NCBI GenBank assembly: GCA_016208685.1
Contig: JACQXM010000018.1
Coordinates: forward strand, 60,392-124,391
Length of the DNA: 64,000 nucleotides
DNA from: Planctomycetota bacterium
Lineage (GTDB): Bacteria; Planctomycetota; Phycisphaerae; UBA1845
Direction: 5' to 3'
Positions 18,042-28,110 of the stretch are shown here, piece by piece. Both the position numbers and the translations under genes were made by a program. The notes under the pieces are model-generated. The model was not told the DNA's origin. It saw nothing but the letters and a program-made list of their open reading frames with translations, and made no database searches. The stretch's first letter is position 1. Each line of letters opens with the position of its first letter.

Positions 18042-18070
18042 TTGCTCCCCCGTCATGGGCCTCGCATAAT
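18042..18070 (+). promoter_or_regulatory. Promoter of the RDD gene (predicts a leaderless transcript)
   Basis: TTGCTC (18042-18047), a 17-bp spacer and CATAAT (18065-18070). The gene's ATG begins 7 nt after the -10 box, so transcription would start at or beside the start codon. Confidence 0.5.
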
Positions 18071-18077
18071 CCGTTCA

Positions 18078-19916
18078 ATGCCACGCCCGGTGTATCTCCC
18101 CCGGCCTGCCTGCTCGTTCGCCGCTGTCGCGTTCGCCGCGGGTGTCGTCGTCACACCGGGTTACGCGCCGTTTGATGGCGCAAGAGCCCAGGCCGCGGAA
18201 ATCCGGCGCTTCGGCCTGGCGGGCAGCGATTCCGCCCTCTGGGCGTATCAGCGGCAGACCGAACCGGACGGTACCGTGCTCTTGCGCTACGCGCTGCGCC
18301 TGGCGGGCCGCGGCGCCGACGGTTCGTTCCGGGCTCACCGCATGCCGCCGGTCGAAGGCGGAGCGGCGCACGCCGCCGTGTGCGGCCAAGACCTTCATGT
18401 ATTCTATCGCGACGGCACGCACAAACGTTACACCCCCGGGCGTGTCACCTGGGATCGAGGCGTGCCCGCAGTGCAGTTCACGGAAGTGACCTTGCCGCAA
18501 TCGGCCGTGCCGGCCGCCGTCGCCTGCGACGCGACGCGTGGGATCTTATACGCGCTGGTCACGGTACGGCAGGCGCATGAGATCATCGCCGCGGCGCCGC
18601 AGCCGGAGGCGAATGCCGATCGTGACGCGCCGCCGGAACCGGTCCGTGAGCCACCGGCCTTGTCGAGTGATCACGCCGTTGCGGCCTACGTCGACGGGCG
18701 ATGGCAGGTGGATCGCGACGGCCCGCCGGACCTGACGCTGGAGGCCAATCTGCTCGCCCTGCTGGCCGCCGACGGAGGGTTATTCCTGATGTACCGCGCG
18801 AGTGACGGTGCGCCGCGGTTTGTGCACCGCTATTCGCCTTCGTCGCGGGGTGCCTGGGGCCCGCCGATCGCGCTGCCTCTGGCATCCATGCCCGCCGGTT
18901 GTGCCGCCGGGTGGGCCGGCGATGTTCCGGTGTTGCTGTCGGCGGAGCGCGCCGCAGAGGGTTGCGAGATCCGCGCCCTGCGTTTCGCCGAGAACCGCTG
19001 GACCGCCGGGGAGAGCTTCTCGATTCCCGGCCGCGCGACGCCGACCTTCCCCAGCTCTGTTGCCCTGGCGGTGTTTGGCGGGCAGGGCGCTGTAGCCACT
19101 GTGGACGAAGCGCAGCAGTTGCGGGTGGGGCTCTGGCGATTGGAAGGTGGAGGGCCGCTCGAACCTCCGGCGACCGTTACGCCACTGCTGCGCCGTCCCC
19201 CGCCGCTGGTCAGCCCTCAGACCAGCACGCTGCTTCAGTACCTGGTGCTCATGGCGATGCTGTTCGGCGTGTTTCTCTGGCGGCGGGAGAGCGTACTCGT
19301 GACGGCCCCGGCTCCGGAGCGACGGATGCTGGCACCGCTGGGTCGGCGGGCGGCGGCCTTCCTGATCGACCTTACCGCGCTGTTTCCCGTGTGGGGGTTG
19401 CTGTTGTACGGCTTGTGGCTGCGCGAGGGACTGGCGATGGCGGACTATCTTCGCGACCCGGCGCAGGTGGAGAGCGGTGGGTTCGGTTGGTTCCTGCCCA
19501 TGCTGGGCGGCATTTACGGCATGTACGCGGCGATTCTGGAGCGGCTGACGGGTTCCACGTTGGGCAAGCGGGCGGCGGGCCTGTACGTCGTCGGCCATGA
19601 CGGCCGGCCCTGCGGCTGGGGGGCAGCGCTGATGCGAAACGCAACCCGGGTGCTGGAATTCTACTTCCCGCCCCTGGTGCTGCTGGTTCCCATGACTCCC
19701 GGCCGGCAACGGCTGGGCGACATCTTCGCCCGCACGGTGGTGGTCGCGGACATGACCGGAGTACCCCCGAACGCGGACGCGGCCGGGCGGGCCGCGGATG
19801 GCGGGGACGATGCCGACCCGCCGCAAGATGCCGCGGAGCTGAGCGTTGTTGCGGCAATCCGCCGTTCCCGGGCGGCAAGGGCCGCCAATCTGGCGGGGGT
19901 CACGCGGGCGCGGTAG
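18078..19916 (+). CDS. RDD domain membrane protein with exported N-terminal domain
   Basis: A 612-residue protein. It starts with a hydrophobic signal-like segment ([18 protein letters not shown]), then a ~330-residue extracytoplasmic region of alternating strands and GW/GA turns that may form a beta-propeller, a membrane helix near residue 390 ([16 protein letters not shown]), and a C-terminal RDD domain with the hallmarks [31 protein letters not shown] and [19 protein letters not shown] proteins are multi-helix membrane proteins, some linked to ion or compatible-solute transport. No ribosome site precedes ATG 18078, consistent with a leaderless mRNA; the in-frame start at 18042 would sit inside the -35 box. 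Fusion to an exported domain is unusual and its role is unknown. Confidence 0.78.
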   Translation: MPRPVYLPRPACSFAAVAFAAGVVVTPGYAPFDGARAQAAEIRRFGLAGSDSALWAYQRQTEPDGTVLLRYALRLAGRGADGSFRAHRMPPVEGGAAHAAVCGQDLHVFYRDGTHKRYTPGRVTWDRGVPAVQFTEVTLPQSAVPAAVACDATRGILYALVTVRQAHEIIAAAPQPEANADRDAPPEPVREPPALSSDHAVAAYVDGRWQVDRDGPPDLTLEANLLALLAADGGLFLMYRASDGAPRFVHRYSPSSRGAWGPPIALPLASMPAGCAAGWAGDVPVLLSAERAAEGCEIRALRFAENRWTAGESFSIPGRATPTFPSSVALAVFGGQGAVATVDEAQQLRVGLWRLEGGGPLEPPATVTPLLRRPPPLVSPQTSTLLQYLVLMAMLFGVFLWRRESVLVTAPAPERRMLAPLGRRAAAFLIDLTALFPVWGLLLYGLWLREGLAMADYLRDPAQVESGGFGWFLPMLGGIYGMYAAILERLTGSTLGKRAAGLYVVGHDGRPCGWGAALMRNATRVLEFYFPPLVLLVPMTPGRQRLGDIFARTVVVADMTGVPPNADAAGRAADGGDDADPPQDAAELSVVAAIRRSRAARAANLAGVTRAR

Positions 19917-19987
19917 AAGTGCTGCTCGCGCTGCACCGGCCGGCGGGGGCGTCCGCGTTCGGTCGGCAGCGGTCAGGTAGGGAAGCG

Positions 19988-20521
19988 ATGGTACCGGAAG
20001 AGATCTGCAAACTGCTCAAGGGCGAGTTCGGCGAGGCGGTCGTGGACACCACGCTGGGGGGCGGGCACCCGTGCGCCGTGATCGCCGCGGATGCCTGGCC
20101 GCGGGTGGCGGCTTTCCTGCGCGACGACGCGCGGCTGCGGCTGAACATGCTGCGGTGCATCTCGGCGCTGGACCTGCTGTCGGATAACAAGTTGGCGTGC
20201 GTGTACGACCTGATGCACGTCTCGCTGGATCGGCCCGCCGAGCTGAAAACCGCAACCACGGAGTTCTCGGTGCGGGTGATGGTGGACCGCGACCGGCCGG
20301 TGATCCCCAGCGTGGCGCACGTCTGGCCGGCGGCGGAATGGCATGAGCGCGAGGCCTATGATCTTATGGGCATCGAGTTCGCCGGACATCCCGACCCGCG
20401 GCGCATCCTCTGCCCGGACGACTGGGACGGGCACCCGCTGCGTAAGGACTACGAGTTCCCGCTGGAATACCACGGCATCCCGTCGACGACGGAGTATGAA
20501 CTGACGAATCCGCGGCATTAA
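19988..20521 (+). CDS. nuoC: NADH-quinone oxidoreductase subunit C
   Basis: A 177-residue NuoC (30-kDa subunit) of respiratory complex I, part of the peripheral arm that carries electrons from NADH to quinone. Family hallmarks are [31 protein letters not shown] and [11 protein letters not shown] near the C-terminus. ATG 19988 follows a purine-rich AGGTAGGGAAG; an earlier in-frame start at 19919 lies immediately after the RDD gene and would add residues without homology. nuoD follows but is separated from it by a transposase gene. No other nuo genes are visible in this window. Confidence 0.93.
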   Translation: MVPEEICKLLKGEFGEAVVDTTLGGGHPCAVIAADAWPRVAAFLRDDARLRLNMLRCISALDLLSDNKLACVYDLMHVSLDRPAELKTATTEFSVRVMVDRDRPVIPSVAHVWPAAEWHEREAYDLMGIEFAGHPDPRRILCPDDWDGHPLRKDYEFPLEYHGIPSTTEYELTNPRH

Positions 20522-20528
20522 CCCGAGC

Positions 20529-20546
20529 CGCGGGCTTCAGCCCGCG
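20529..20546. terminator. Hairpin after nuoC
   Basis: CGCGGGC-TTCA-GCCCGCG, a 7-bp GC-only stem 8 nt after the nuoC stop. It could terminate nuoC transcription or be part of the neighbouring REP-like repeat; there is no U-tract. Confidence 0.4.
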
Positions 20547-20551
20547 CGGGG

Positions 20552-20591
20552 GTGGCATGGCCAAGCGAGCGTCAGCGAGCGCCGCCATGCC
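20552..20591 (+). repeat. REP-like palindrome, copy A (upstream of the transposase)
   Basis: GTGGCATGGCCAAGCG and CGCCGCCATGCC flank a short centre and form an imperfect hairpin. The same arms recur at 21238-21289 (inverted) and 52851-52882. Its position beside a REP-associated tyrosine transposase fits that family's substrate. Confidence 0.65.
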
Positions 20592-20622
20592 GAGTCAGTC
20601 GATTTGCCGTGGAATGTCGCCC

Positions 20623-21177
20623 ATGACCACGCTTGGCCCATCGCGCACGCACGCGTTTGACCAGCACCTGAAACGCAAACTGTGCGAACGCTACAACACT
20701 GCGGGCGAGGCCCATGCACTCACGTTCAGTTGCTTCCAACGACGACCGTTTTTGGGCGGCGATCGAGCACGCTTCTGGTTTCTCGAGGCCCTCGATGACG
20801 CCCGCCGCAAGCTCAGGTTCGAGGTTTGGGCCTTCGTTATCATGCCCGAACACGTGCACCTCCTCATCTACCCGATCGGGAACGAGTATTCGATTTCGGA
20901 CTTCCTGATGTCCGTCAAACGACCCGTGGCGCGCAAAACGCTGCGCCACGTGCAGGCTCACGCACCGTCGTTCCTTGTGCACATGCGCGACGCACAACCG
21001 AACGGTCGAACCCAATATCGTTTCTGGCAGCGCGACGGAGGGTATGACCGCAACCTGGTTAGCGACTCGACGATTCACCGGACCATCGACTACATTCACG
21101 CCAACCCGGTGCGACGTGGCTTGGCGCCGCTGCCGGAAGAGTGGCGTTGGTCGAGCGCGGCCTATTTGCCGGCATGA
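20623..21177 (+). CDS. REP-associated tyrosine transposase (RAYT, IS200/Y1-like)
   Basis: A 184-residue Y1-family HUH protein. The metal-binding motif is FVIMPEHVHLLIYP (His-x-His); the region TIDYIHANPVRRGL followed by WRWSSAAYL is typical of RAYTs, with the candidate catalytic Tyr in DYIHANP. RAYTs are single-copy, domesticated transposases that process REP palindromes; REP-like palindromes flank this gene at 20552 and 21238. It lies between nuoC and nuoD in the same direction. ATG 20623 was chosen because the family N-terminus (DQHLKRKL then HALTFSCFQRRPF) begins just after it; earlier in-frame starts at 20557 and 20614 are possible, the first of them inside the REP copy. Confidence 0.85.
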   Translation: MTTLGPSRTHAFDQHLKRKLCERYNTAGEAHALTFSCFQRRPFLGGDRARFWFLEALDDARRKLRFEVWAFVIMPEHVHLLIYPIGNEYSISDFLMSVKRPVARKTLRHVQAHAPSFLVHMRDAQPNGRTQYRFWQRDGGYDRNLVSDSTIHRTIDYIHANPVRRGLAPLPEEWRWSSAAYLPA

Positions 21178-21237
21178 AGGATGTCCCCTTCGTCCCGGAT
21201 ACCGAGAGTTTACCGCCACGGGACCATCGTCGTGGCT

Positions 21238-21289
21238 GAGCATGGCGGCGCTTGTCCGCCTCTGGCGGACGCGCTTGGCCATGGCACCC
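21238..21289 (-). repeat. REP-like palindrome, copy B (downstream of the transposase, inverted)
   Basis: Contains GCATGGCGGCGCTTG and GCGCTTGGCCATGGCACC around the hairpin GTCCGCC-TCT-GGCGGAC. The arms are those of copy A in the opposite orientation. A partial third copy of one arm (GCTTGGCCATGGC) follows near 21325. Confidence 0.6.
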
Positions 21290-21431
21290 AAAGGGGTTTG
21301 CCTGATCCACTCACCGGAGCTTGGCCATGGCGCCCGCTGGGGCTTGACCGTGCCGCCCAGTCGCCACGAGAATCCTCGCACTATGGATGCCGCGCGGACC
21401 TACGCAGCGGCCTCGAGTGGATCAACGGACC

Positions 21432-22631
21432 ATGACTGACACGATGCTCCAAACAACGCCGGACGTCCAGATCGACCGCGACCGCTCCGTGCAAGGCGAC
21501 CTGCGGACCGAGGAGATGCTGGTCAACATGGGCCCGCAGCACCCCTCCACCCACGGCGTGCTGCGCCTGGTGCTGCGCACCGACGGCGAGATGGTGCTCG
21601 AGGCGATCCCCCACATCGGCTACCTGCACCGCTGCGCCGAAAAAATCGGCGAAAACCTCCAGCCCTACCAGTACATCCCGTACACCGACCGCATGGACTA
21701 CCTGGCGGGCATGAACAACAACCAGGCCTACGCGCTCGCCGTCGAGCGCCTCTGCGGCCTGAAAGTCCCGCCCCGCGGGCAGGCCATCCGCGTCATTTTC
21801 GCGGAACTCAACCGCATCGCCTCGCACCTGGTTTCGCTGGGCACCTACGGGCTGGACATGGGCGCCTTCACGCCGTTCCTCTACTGCTTCCGCGAGCGGG
21901 AGATGATCCTGGACCTCTTCGAGGCCGCCTGCGGGGCGCGGCTCACCTACAGCTACATCACCATCGGCGGCGTGCACGACGACCTGCCTGAAGGGTGGGT
22001 GGATCGCCTTCGCGAGTTCCTCGACTACTTCGAGCCCAAGATCGACGACTACAACAACCTCCTGAGCTTCAACCACATCTTCGTGAAGCGCACCGGGCGT
22101 GTGGGCGTGATTTCCCCTGAGGACGCCGTCGGCTTCGGACTTACCGGGCCGGTGCTGCGCGGCAGCGGCGTGCGCTGGGACCTGCGCAAGGTCCTGCCCT
22201 ACGACGGCTACGAACAGTACGAGTTCGACGTGCCCATCGGCCAGGCGGGCGGCAGCAACGGCATCCCCGAGGGCATCACGGTGGGCGACTGCTGGAACCG
22301 CTACTTCGTGCGCGTGCTGGAGATGGTGCAGTCGGTGCGCATCATCCGCCAGGCCCTGGACCGCCTGCCGGCCGGCGAGTTCCGCGCCCCCAAGAGCACC
22401 AGCCTCAAGCTGCCCAACGACGAGGTCTATGTCGAAGTGGAAAACCCCCGCGGGCAGCTTGGCTTCTACGTCCGCGGCGACGGCTCGGCCATCCCCTACC
22501 GCGTGAAGGCGCGCGGCCCGAGCTTCTGCAACCTTTCGATCGCCACCTACACCTGCAAGGATATTCTGCTTGCCGACGTGCCCGCCATCATCGGCAGCAT
22601 CGACGTGGTGATGGGTGAGGTGGATCGGTAG
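21432..22631 (+). CDS. nuoD: NADH-quinone oxidoreductase subunit D
   Basis: A 399-residue NuoD (49-kDa subunit), which with NuoB forms the quinone-binding site of complex I. Diagnostic segments are NMGPQHPSTHGVLRLVL near residue 32, PHIGYLHRCAEKIGE, the region around AELNRIASHLVSLGTYG, and the C-terminal SFCNLSIATYTCKDILLADV. ATG 21432 was chosen by the family N-terminus; upstream in-frame sequence is the tail of the transposase/repeat region. The gene is normally contiguous with nuoC, and here about 910 bp of transposase and repeats separate them. A read-through transcript is possible because all three genes point the same way. Confidence 0.95.
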   Translation: MTDTMLQTTPDVQIDRDRSVQGDLRTEEMLVNMGPQHPSTHGVLRLVLRTDGEMVLEAIPHIGYLHRCAEKIGENLQPYQYIPYTDRMDYLAGMNNNQAYALAVERLCGLKVPPRGQAIRVIFAELNRIASHLVSLGTYGLDMGAFTPFLYCFREREMILDLFEAACGARLTYSYITIGGVHDDLPEGWVDRLREFLDYFEPKIDDYNNLLSFNHIFVKRTGRVGVISPEDAVGFGLTGPVLRGSGVRWDLRKVLPYDGYEQYEFDVPIGQAGGSNGIPEGITVGDCWNRYFVRVLEMVQSVRIIRQALDRLPAGEFRAPKSTSLKLPNDEVYVEVENPRGQLGFYVRGDGSAIPYRVKARGPSFCNLSIATYTCKDILLADVPAIIGSIDVVMGEVDR

Positions 22632-22650
22632 GGGCACCCGGAGCCCATCT

Positions 22651-22675
22651 TCGGCTTCCCCACCGCTGGGGCCGA
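22651..22675. terminator. Possible terminator hairpin after nuoD
   Basis: TCGG and CCCC pair with GGGG and CCGA around an ACCGCT loop, with a 3-nt bulge on the 5' side. It lies 20 nt after the nuoD stop. No U-tract. Confidence 0.3.
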
Positions 22676-22846
22676 GAGCACCCCGCCAACGGGCCGACGG
22701 CCTCCCTGGACCGGCGCAGAGGATCGCGGGTTACGTTTGGTTCGTGTCTGCCCTAAACTTCCGACGAAGAAACCGGCGTGCGGTAGGAATCGACACGACA
22801 GCGGCAGCCCCGCCCACCGAACGGCAGGCGCCAGCGCGAGGGACGG

Positions 22847-23347
22847 ATGGTCGAACCCGAACCTGACGTGTATCTCTTCACCGACGGTGCATGCAGCGGC
22901 AATCCCGGTCCGGGAGGCTGGGCGGCGATTCTCAAACACCCGGGTACGCAATCGCTGAAGGTTCTGTCCGGAGGTCATCCGGCAACCACCAACAACCGCA
23001 TGGAGCTCACGGCGGCCATCGAGGGCCTCAAGGCGCTCAAGGCATCGAAACGCTGGCGCGTGCACCTGGTCAGCGACAGCCAGTACCTCATCCTCGGGCT
23101 TACAACATGGATGTCCGGCTGGCTGGCCAACCACTGGCGGCGCGGCAAGAAGCCCGACTCGCCGCCGGTCAAAAACGTCGACCTTTGGAAGGAACTCCAC
23201 GTACTCGCAAGCCGACACGACATCACCTACGAACACGTGCGCGGGCACCAGGGCCACCCGGAGAACGAGGAGTGTGATCGACTCGCGGCGGCGGAGATCA
23301 AGGCCCTGAGGCGCAAGGCCAAAGCACTCAAGGAGCTCGATGAATGA
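22847..23347 (+). CDS. rnhA: Ribonuclease HI
   Basis: A 166-residue RNase HI that cleaves RNA in RNA:DNA hybrids in the cytosol. All four catalytic acids are visible: Asp in LFTDGACSGNPGPGG, Glu in NNRMELTAAIEGL, Asp in LVSDSQYLILG, and Asp in ENEECDRLAA; the conserved His in RGHQGHPENE is also present. ATG 22847 has GAGGGA immediately upstream. The C-terminal ~15 residues are Lys rich. The stop overlaps the next gene's ATG (ATGA at 23344), suggesting the alkaline phosphatase is translated from the same mRNA, although the functions are unrelated. Confidence 0.95.
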   Translation: MVEPEPDVYLFTDGACSGNPGPGGWAAILKHPGTQSLKVLSGGHPATTNNRMELTAAIEGLKALKASKRWRVHLVSDSQYLILGLTTWMSGWLANHWRRGKKPDSPPVKNVDLWKELHVLASRHDITYEHVRGHQGHPENEECDRLAAAEIKALRRKAKALKELDE

Positions 23348-24948
23348 ACCGGTGGAGGGGCAAACAAGCGGAACCGGGAAAGTGGCGGAGGCGGAGCATC
23401 GGCGCGGTCGCCGGGGGCGCCGTAGTCATCGCTACGGCGTTCGCCGCCCCGGAGGAAAGCGCGCGGCAGTGGTTAGAGCAGGGGCGGGCGGCGGTGGAGG
23501 CGGCGCGGCGGCTGACCCCCATCACCGGCAAGGCCAAGAACGTCATCCTCTTCGTGGGCGACGGTATGGGAATCGCGACCATCACCGCGGCCCGGATCCT
23601 CGACGGCCAGCGCCGCGGTCGGCCGGGCGAGGAGAACGCGCTCAGCTTCGAAACGCTCCCCTATGCGGCGCTCATCAAAACCTACAACACCAACCAGCAA
23701 ACGCCTGATTCCGCGGGCACCATGTCCGCCATGGTCACGGGTGTGAAGACTAAGGCCGGAGTGCTGTCCGTCGATCAGGAGGTTACGCCCGGTGACCACA
23801 CCACGGCCCGCGGCCATGAACTGCCGACCATCCTGGAACTGGCGGAACGCGCCGGGCTGTCCACGGGAGTGGTGACGACGACTACCGTCACCCATGCCAC
23901 GCCGGCGGCCTGCTATGCCCACAGCGTGCATCGCGACTGGGAGGACGACTCGCGATTGGGCGACGCGGCCCGCGCCGCCGGATATCCGGATATCGCTCGC
24001 CAGCTCATCGAGTTCTCCGCGGGCAACGGGTTGGAGGTCGCCCTGGGCGGCGGGCGCTCCGCGTTCCTCCCCACGAGCACGCCCGACCCCGAGGACGAGG
24101 GTCACTCCGGCCGCAGGCTGGACGGGCGCGATCTTACCGCCGAGTGGCTCCGCGGATCGGCGGCCGCGTACGTATGGAACGCGGCGCAGTTCGAGGCCGT
24201 CGATCCCACCACGACGGATCATCTGCTCGGCCTGTTCGAGCGCTCGCACATGGAGTTCGAGTGCGACCGGTCACGCGACAAGTCCGGCGAGCCGTCGCTC
24301 AGCGAAATGACCGCCAAGGCGCTGGCCATCCTGGCGCGGAACCCCAAGGGGTACTTTCTCATGGTCGAGGGCGGCCGCATCGACCACGGGCATCACGCCG
24401 CCAACGCCTATCGCGCGCTGACCGATACCATCGAGTTCGCGGCGGCCGTCAGGACCGCGATGGATAAGACGGATCGCCGGGAGACGCTCATCATCGTCAC
24501 CGCCGATCACAGCCACGTGTTCACCCTCGCCGGCTATCCCACGCGCGGCAATCCGATTCTGGGCAAGGTGATCAACAACGACGAAAGCGGCACGGCGGAG
24601 AAGGACTTCGCCCACGACGCCTTGGGGTTGACCTATACCACCCTGGGCTATGCCAACGGGCCGGGCTACGCGGGGGCCTCGGAGGAACAGCCCGAGGGCG
24701 CGAAGCGGCTTCCCCACTTCGGCCGGGGCTACCGGGGCGTGACCACCGGCCGGCCGGACCTATCCTCCGTGGATACTCAGGCGCCGCAGCACCTTTTCGA
24801 GTGTACCGTCCCCCTGGGCAGCGAGACGCACGGCGGCGAGGACGTGGTCCTCTTCGCCGACGGACCCCAGGCGCATCTATTCCACGGCGTGCTGGAGCAG
24901 AACGTGATCTTCCACGTCATGGTCGAGGCGCTGGGGCTGGAGCGCTGA
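23344..24948 (+). CDS. Alkaline phosphatase (PhoA type)
   Basis: A 534-residue secreted phosphomonoesterase. A signal peptide is present (SIGAVAGGAVVIATAFA). Active-site parts: metal Asp in FVGDGMGI, nucleophile Ser in TPDSAGTMSAMVTG, THATPAACYAH, the metal cluster MVEGGRIDHGHH, VTADHSH and ETHGGEDV. The positions equivalent to E. coli Asp153 and Lys328 both appear to be His, the pattern of mammalian and many non-enteric enzymes. A ~60-residue Gly/Pro-rich insertion (PTRGNPILG to RGYRGVTTG) precedes the last active-site His. It is coupled to rnhA by ATGA and followed by a hairpin. It should release phosphate in the periplasm; no Pho box was recognised. Confidence 0.93.
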   Translation: MNRWRGKQAEPGKWRRRSIGAVAGGAVVIATAFAAPEESARQWLEQGRAAVEAARRLTPITGKAKNVILFVGDGMGIATITAARILDGQRRGRPGEENALSFETLPYAALIKTYNTNQQTPDSAGTMSAMVTGVKTKAGVLSVDQEVTPGDHTTARGHELPTILELAERAGLSTGVVTTTTVTHATPAACYAHSVHRDWEDDSRLGDAARAAGYPDIARQLIEFSAGNGLEVALGGGRSAFLPTSTPDPEDEGHSGRRLDGRDLTAEWLRGSAAAYVWNAAQFEAVDPTTTDHLLGLFERSHMEFECDRSRDKSGEPSLSEMTAKALAILARNPKGYFLMVEGGRIDHGHHAANAYRALTDTIEFAAAVRTAMDKTDRRETLIIVTADHSHVFTLAGYPTRGNPILGKVINNDESGTAEKDFAHDALGLTYTTLGYANGPGYAGASEEQPEGAKRLPHFGRGYRGVTTGRPDLSSVDTQAPQHLFECTVPLGSETHGGEDVVLFADGPQAHLFHGVLEQNVIFHVMVEALGLER

Positions 24949-24965
24949 GTCGCGGCGGCGTGGCA

Positions 24966-24979
24966 CGCGCCTCGGCGCG
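24966..24979. terminator. Short hairpin between the convergent alkaline phosphatase and HIT genes
   Basis: CGCGCC-TC-GGCGCG, a 6-bp perfect stem 18 nt after the phosphatase stop and 15 nt before the HIT stop. It has no U-tract, and could serve both strands. Confidence 0.35.
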
Positions 24980-24993
24980 CGGACCGGCGGCCC

Positions 24994-25515
24994 TCAGGTG
25001 CGAAACCCAAGGGCGCGGGCGTGCGCCACCAGTTCTTGGTAGAGGGCATCGAGCGCGTCGGGCACCACGCGGACGTCGCCCAACACGGCCATGAAGTTCG
25101 TGTCTCCCGACCAGCGGGGCACGATGTGAGCGTGCAGGTGATCCGGCAGGCCGGCGCCGGCGCAGCGCCCGATGTTGTAGCCGATGTTGAATCCCTCGGG
25201 CTTCACGGCGCGGCGCAGCAGCGAGACTGCGTCGCGCACGCCCCGGGCCATTTCGCCGAATTCGCTCTCGGTGAGCTCCGTGGGATCGCCACGGTGAGCG
25301 CCGAACGCCACCATCAGGTGTCCGTTGGTGTAGGGGAAGCGGTTCATCACCACGAAAGTGCACGGCGAGCGCCAGACGACGTGGTGTTCACCGTCGCGAT
25401 GGGGAGCCGCCCAGTAGTCGCAGAGAAAGCAGCCGCCTTCGCGCGCCTCGTCGGCCATGGAATGGATGTACTCCATCCTCCAGGGCGCCCACAGGTTCTG
25501 GTTGAATTCCGCCAT
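24994..25515 (-). CDS. HIT family nucleotide hydrolase/transferase
   Basis: A 173-residue histidine-triad protein. The triad is in LPDHLHAHIVPRW, and NRFPYTNGHLMVAF and GFNIGYNIG are typical upstream strands. The N-terminus NQNLWAPWRMEYI and the GGCFLCD cysteine pair resemble Ap4A-phosphorylase-like HIT proteins of actinobacteria and planctomycetes, in which Cys and His bind zinc. It probably cleaves or transfers nucleotide-phosphate bonds in the cytosol. Start 25515 is chosen by homology; the frame continues 51 nt further. It is convergent with the phosphatase gene. Confidence 0.92.
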   Translation of the reverse strand: MAEFNQNLWAPWRMEYIHSMADEAREGGCFLCDYWAAPHRDGEHHVVWRSPCTFVVMNRFPYTNGHLMVAFGAHRGDPTELTESEFGEMARGVRDAVSLLRRAVKPEGFNIGYNIGRCAGAGLPDHLHAHIVPRWSGDTNFMAVLGDVRVVPDALDALYQELVAHARALGFRT

Positions 25516-25570
25516 CGCGTGCCGCCGAACCGGGCGGAGTGTAGTCGCGCCGACACCCTGCAACAAGCAT

Positions 25571-25670
25571 AGCAGCCCGTGGCGAAAAGCGGCCTACGCG
25601 ATGTGGCACGGGCATCCTGCCCGTGGACTCATGGGCTGGCGGCCCATGCCACGATTCCGGCCACAGCCTG
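25571..25670 (+). repeat. Palindromic interspersed element, copy 1 of 4
   Basis: Begins AGCAGCCCGTGGCGAAAA and ends GGCCACAGCCTG. Between these lie the hairpins CACGGGCA-TCC-TGCCCGTG and CATGGGCT-GGC-GGCCCATG and the shared block GCGGCCTACGCGATGT. Same orientation as copies 2 and 4, inverse of copy 3. Confidence 0.85.
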
Positions 25671-25921
25671 CCGGACGAACGATAGAACTCGACGCTCGCA
25701 CCGACTACGGGGTCGTAACCATGGGCGCGCGAGGATTCGAGCCTTACAGGCTCGCGGTGGTTGGGGCCCGGGCTAATGGAGATCTCGTCCCAGCGCGCCG
25801 GGACTCGACCCCGGCTCGTTCCATCGAGCTCCTTCGGCGTGCGCTGCGGCGCGTTGGCGGATGGCACGTGCCACGGTACATCGAATGTGGCCGCAGGCGA
25901 CGTGGCGCCCGATCGCTCTTT

Positions 25922-25950
25922 TTGTCTGCCGGCGGTGGTGGCCGTAAGAT
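25922..25950 (+). promoter_or_regulatory. hslV promoter
   Basis: TTGTCT (25922-25927), a 17-bp spacer and TAAGAT (25945-25950). The hslV ATG is 9 nt after the -10, so the transcript has almost no leader. Confidence 0.55.
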
Positions 25951-25959
25951 GTGTGCACG

Positions 25960-26511
25960 ATGACGACGCCTTCGCAATCCGTGATCCGCAGTACGACGAT
26001 CCTCTCCGTCCGACGGAAAGAATCCGCCGCCATCGGCGGCGATGGCCAGGTCTCCCTGGGCGACACGGCGATCAAGCACGACGCACGGAAAATCCGCGCC
26101 CTCGCCGACGGCAGCGTGCTGTGCGGGTTCGCCGGCGCCACCGCCGACGCCTTCGCCTTGCTGGAGAGGTTCGAGGGGTACCTGGAACAACACCATGCCA
26201 ACGTGCGGCGGGCGGCCATCGAGCTCGCCAAGCAGTGGCGAACCGATCGAGCCCTGCGGCAACTCAAGTCCTTCCTGGTCGTCGTCTCCCGTGATGCAAC
26301 GCTCATGCTCAGCGGCTCCGGTGACGTGATCGAGCCGACGGACGGTGTCATCGGAATCGGCTCCGGCGGCATGTACGCCGCCGCCGCCGCCCGCGCCCTG
26401 CTCCAGTACACCGAGCTTCCCCCGGAGAAAATCGTCGACGCCGCGCTGCGCATCGCCGCGGATATCTGCGTCTATACCAACCACGAGATCATCGTTGAAA
26501 CGCTCAAGTAA
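25960..26511 (+). CDS. hslV: ATP-dependent protease subunit HslV (ClpQ)
   Basis: A 183-residue threonine protease, the proteolytic double ring of the HslUV complex. The mature N-terminus STTILSVRR and IGGDGQVSLGDTAIK match the family; the nucleophile is the first Thr of TTILSVRR, so an 11-12 residue propeptide (MTTPSQSVIRS) must be removed. Other hallmarks are GFAGATADAF, AIELAKQWRTDR, AIGSG-type IGIGSGGMYAAAAARALL and ICVYTNHEI near the end. ATG 25960 is just behind a good promoter. hslU follows 67 bp downstream and is its ATPase partner. Confidence 0.95.
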   Translation: MTTPSQSVIRSTTILSVRRKESAAIGGDGQVSLGDTAIKHDARKIRALADGSVLCGFAGATADAFALLERFEGYLEQHHANVRRAAIELAKQWRTDRALRQLKSFLVVVSRDATLMLSGSGDVIEPTDGVIGIGSGGMYAAAAARALLQYTELPPEKIVDAALRIAADICVYTNHEIIVETLK

Positions 26512-26578
26512 GCGCTCACCGTCCCGCGTCCCGCGAGAAGGGTACGCGGTCCGCCGGCTGGCGCCGACATGCTGATTC

Positions 26579-27922
<1,344 letters not shown>

Positions 27923-28110
27923 CGCGCAGCCGCGGCCCGCGCGCCGAGATACGAACCGTCGCCGCGTCGCGTGACACTGCCTCGCTTTGCGGCGCTCGGG
28001 TGCCGACATACGATTCTCAGGGAAGGCCGGCGCCCAAGGCGTGGGCCCGACATACCCGTCTGCGGCGCCGGTCGCCAGCGCCGGGCGGTGTGTCGCGGGG
28101 AGTGTCGTTC

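Larger units (their letters stand above)
25516..25959. other. Intergenic region between HIT and hslV
   Basis: 444 bp between divergent genes. It holds copy 1 of the 100-bp palindromic repeat (25571-25670), a small hairpin GAGCC-TTACA-GGCTC near 25740, and the hslV promoter at 25922-25950. No small gene or tRNA was recognised. Confidence 0.6.

Noticed and set aside
21381..22637. 418-residue minus-strand frame antisense to nuoD
   Set aside because: nuoD on the plus strand is unmistakable; the antisense product is His/Val/Ala rich with no family signature.
25680..25760. tRNA-like T-arm (GGATTCGAGCC)
   Set aside because: No acceptor, D or anticodon arms can be built around it. No tRNA or rRNA gene was found anywhere in the window.
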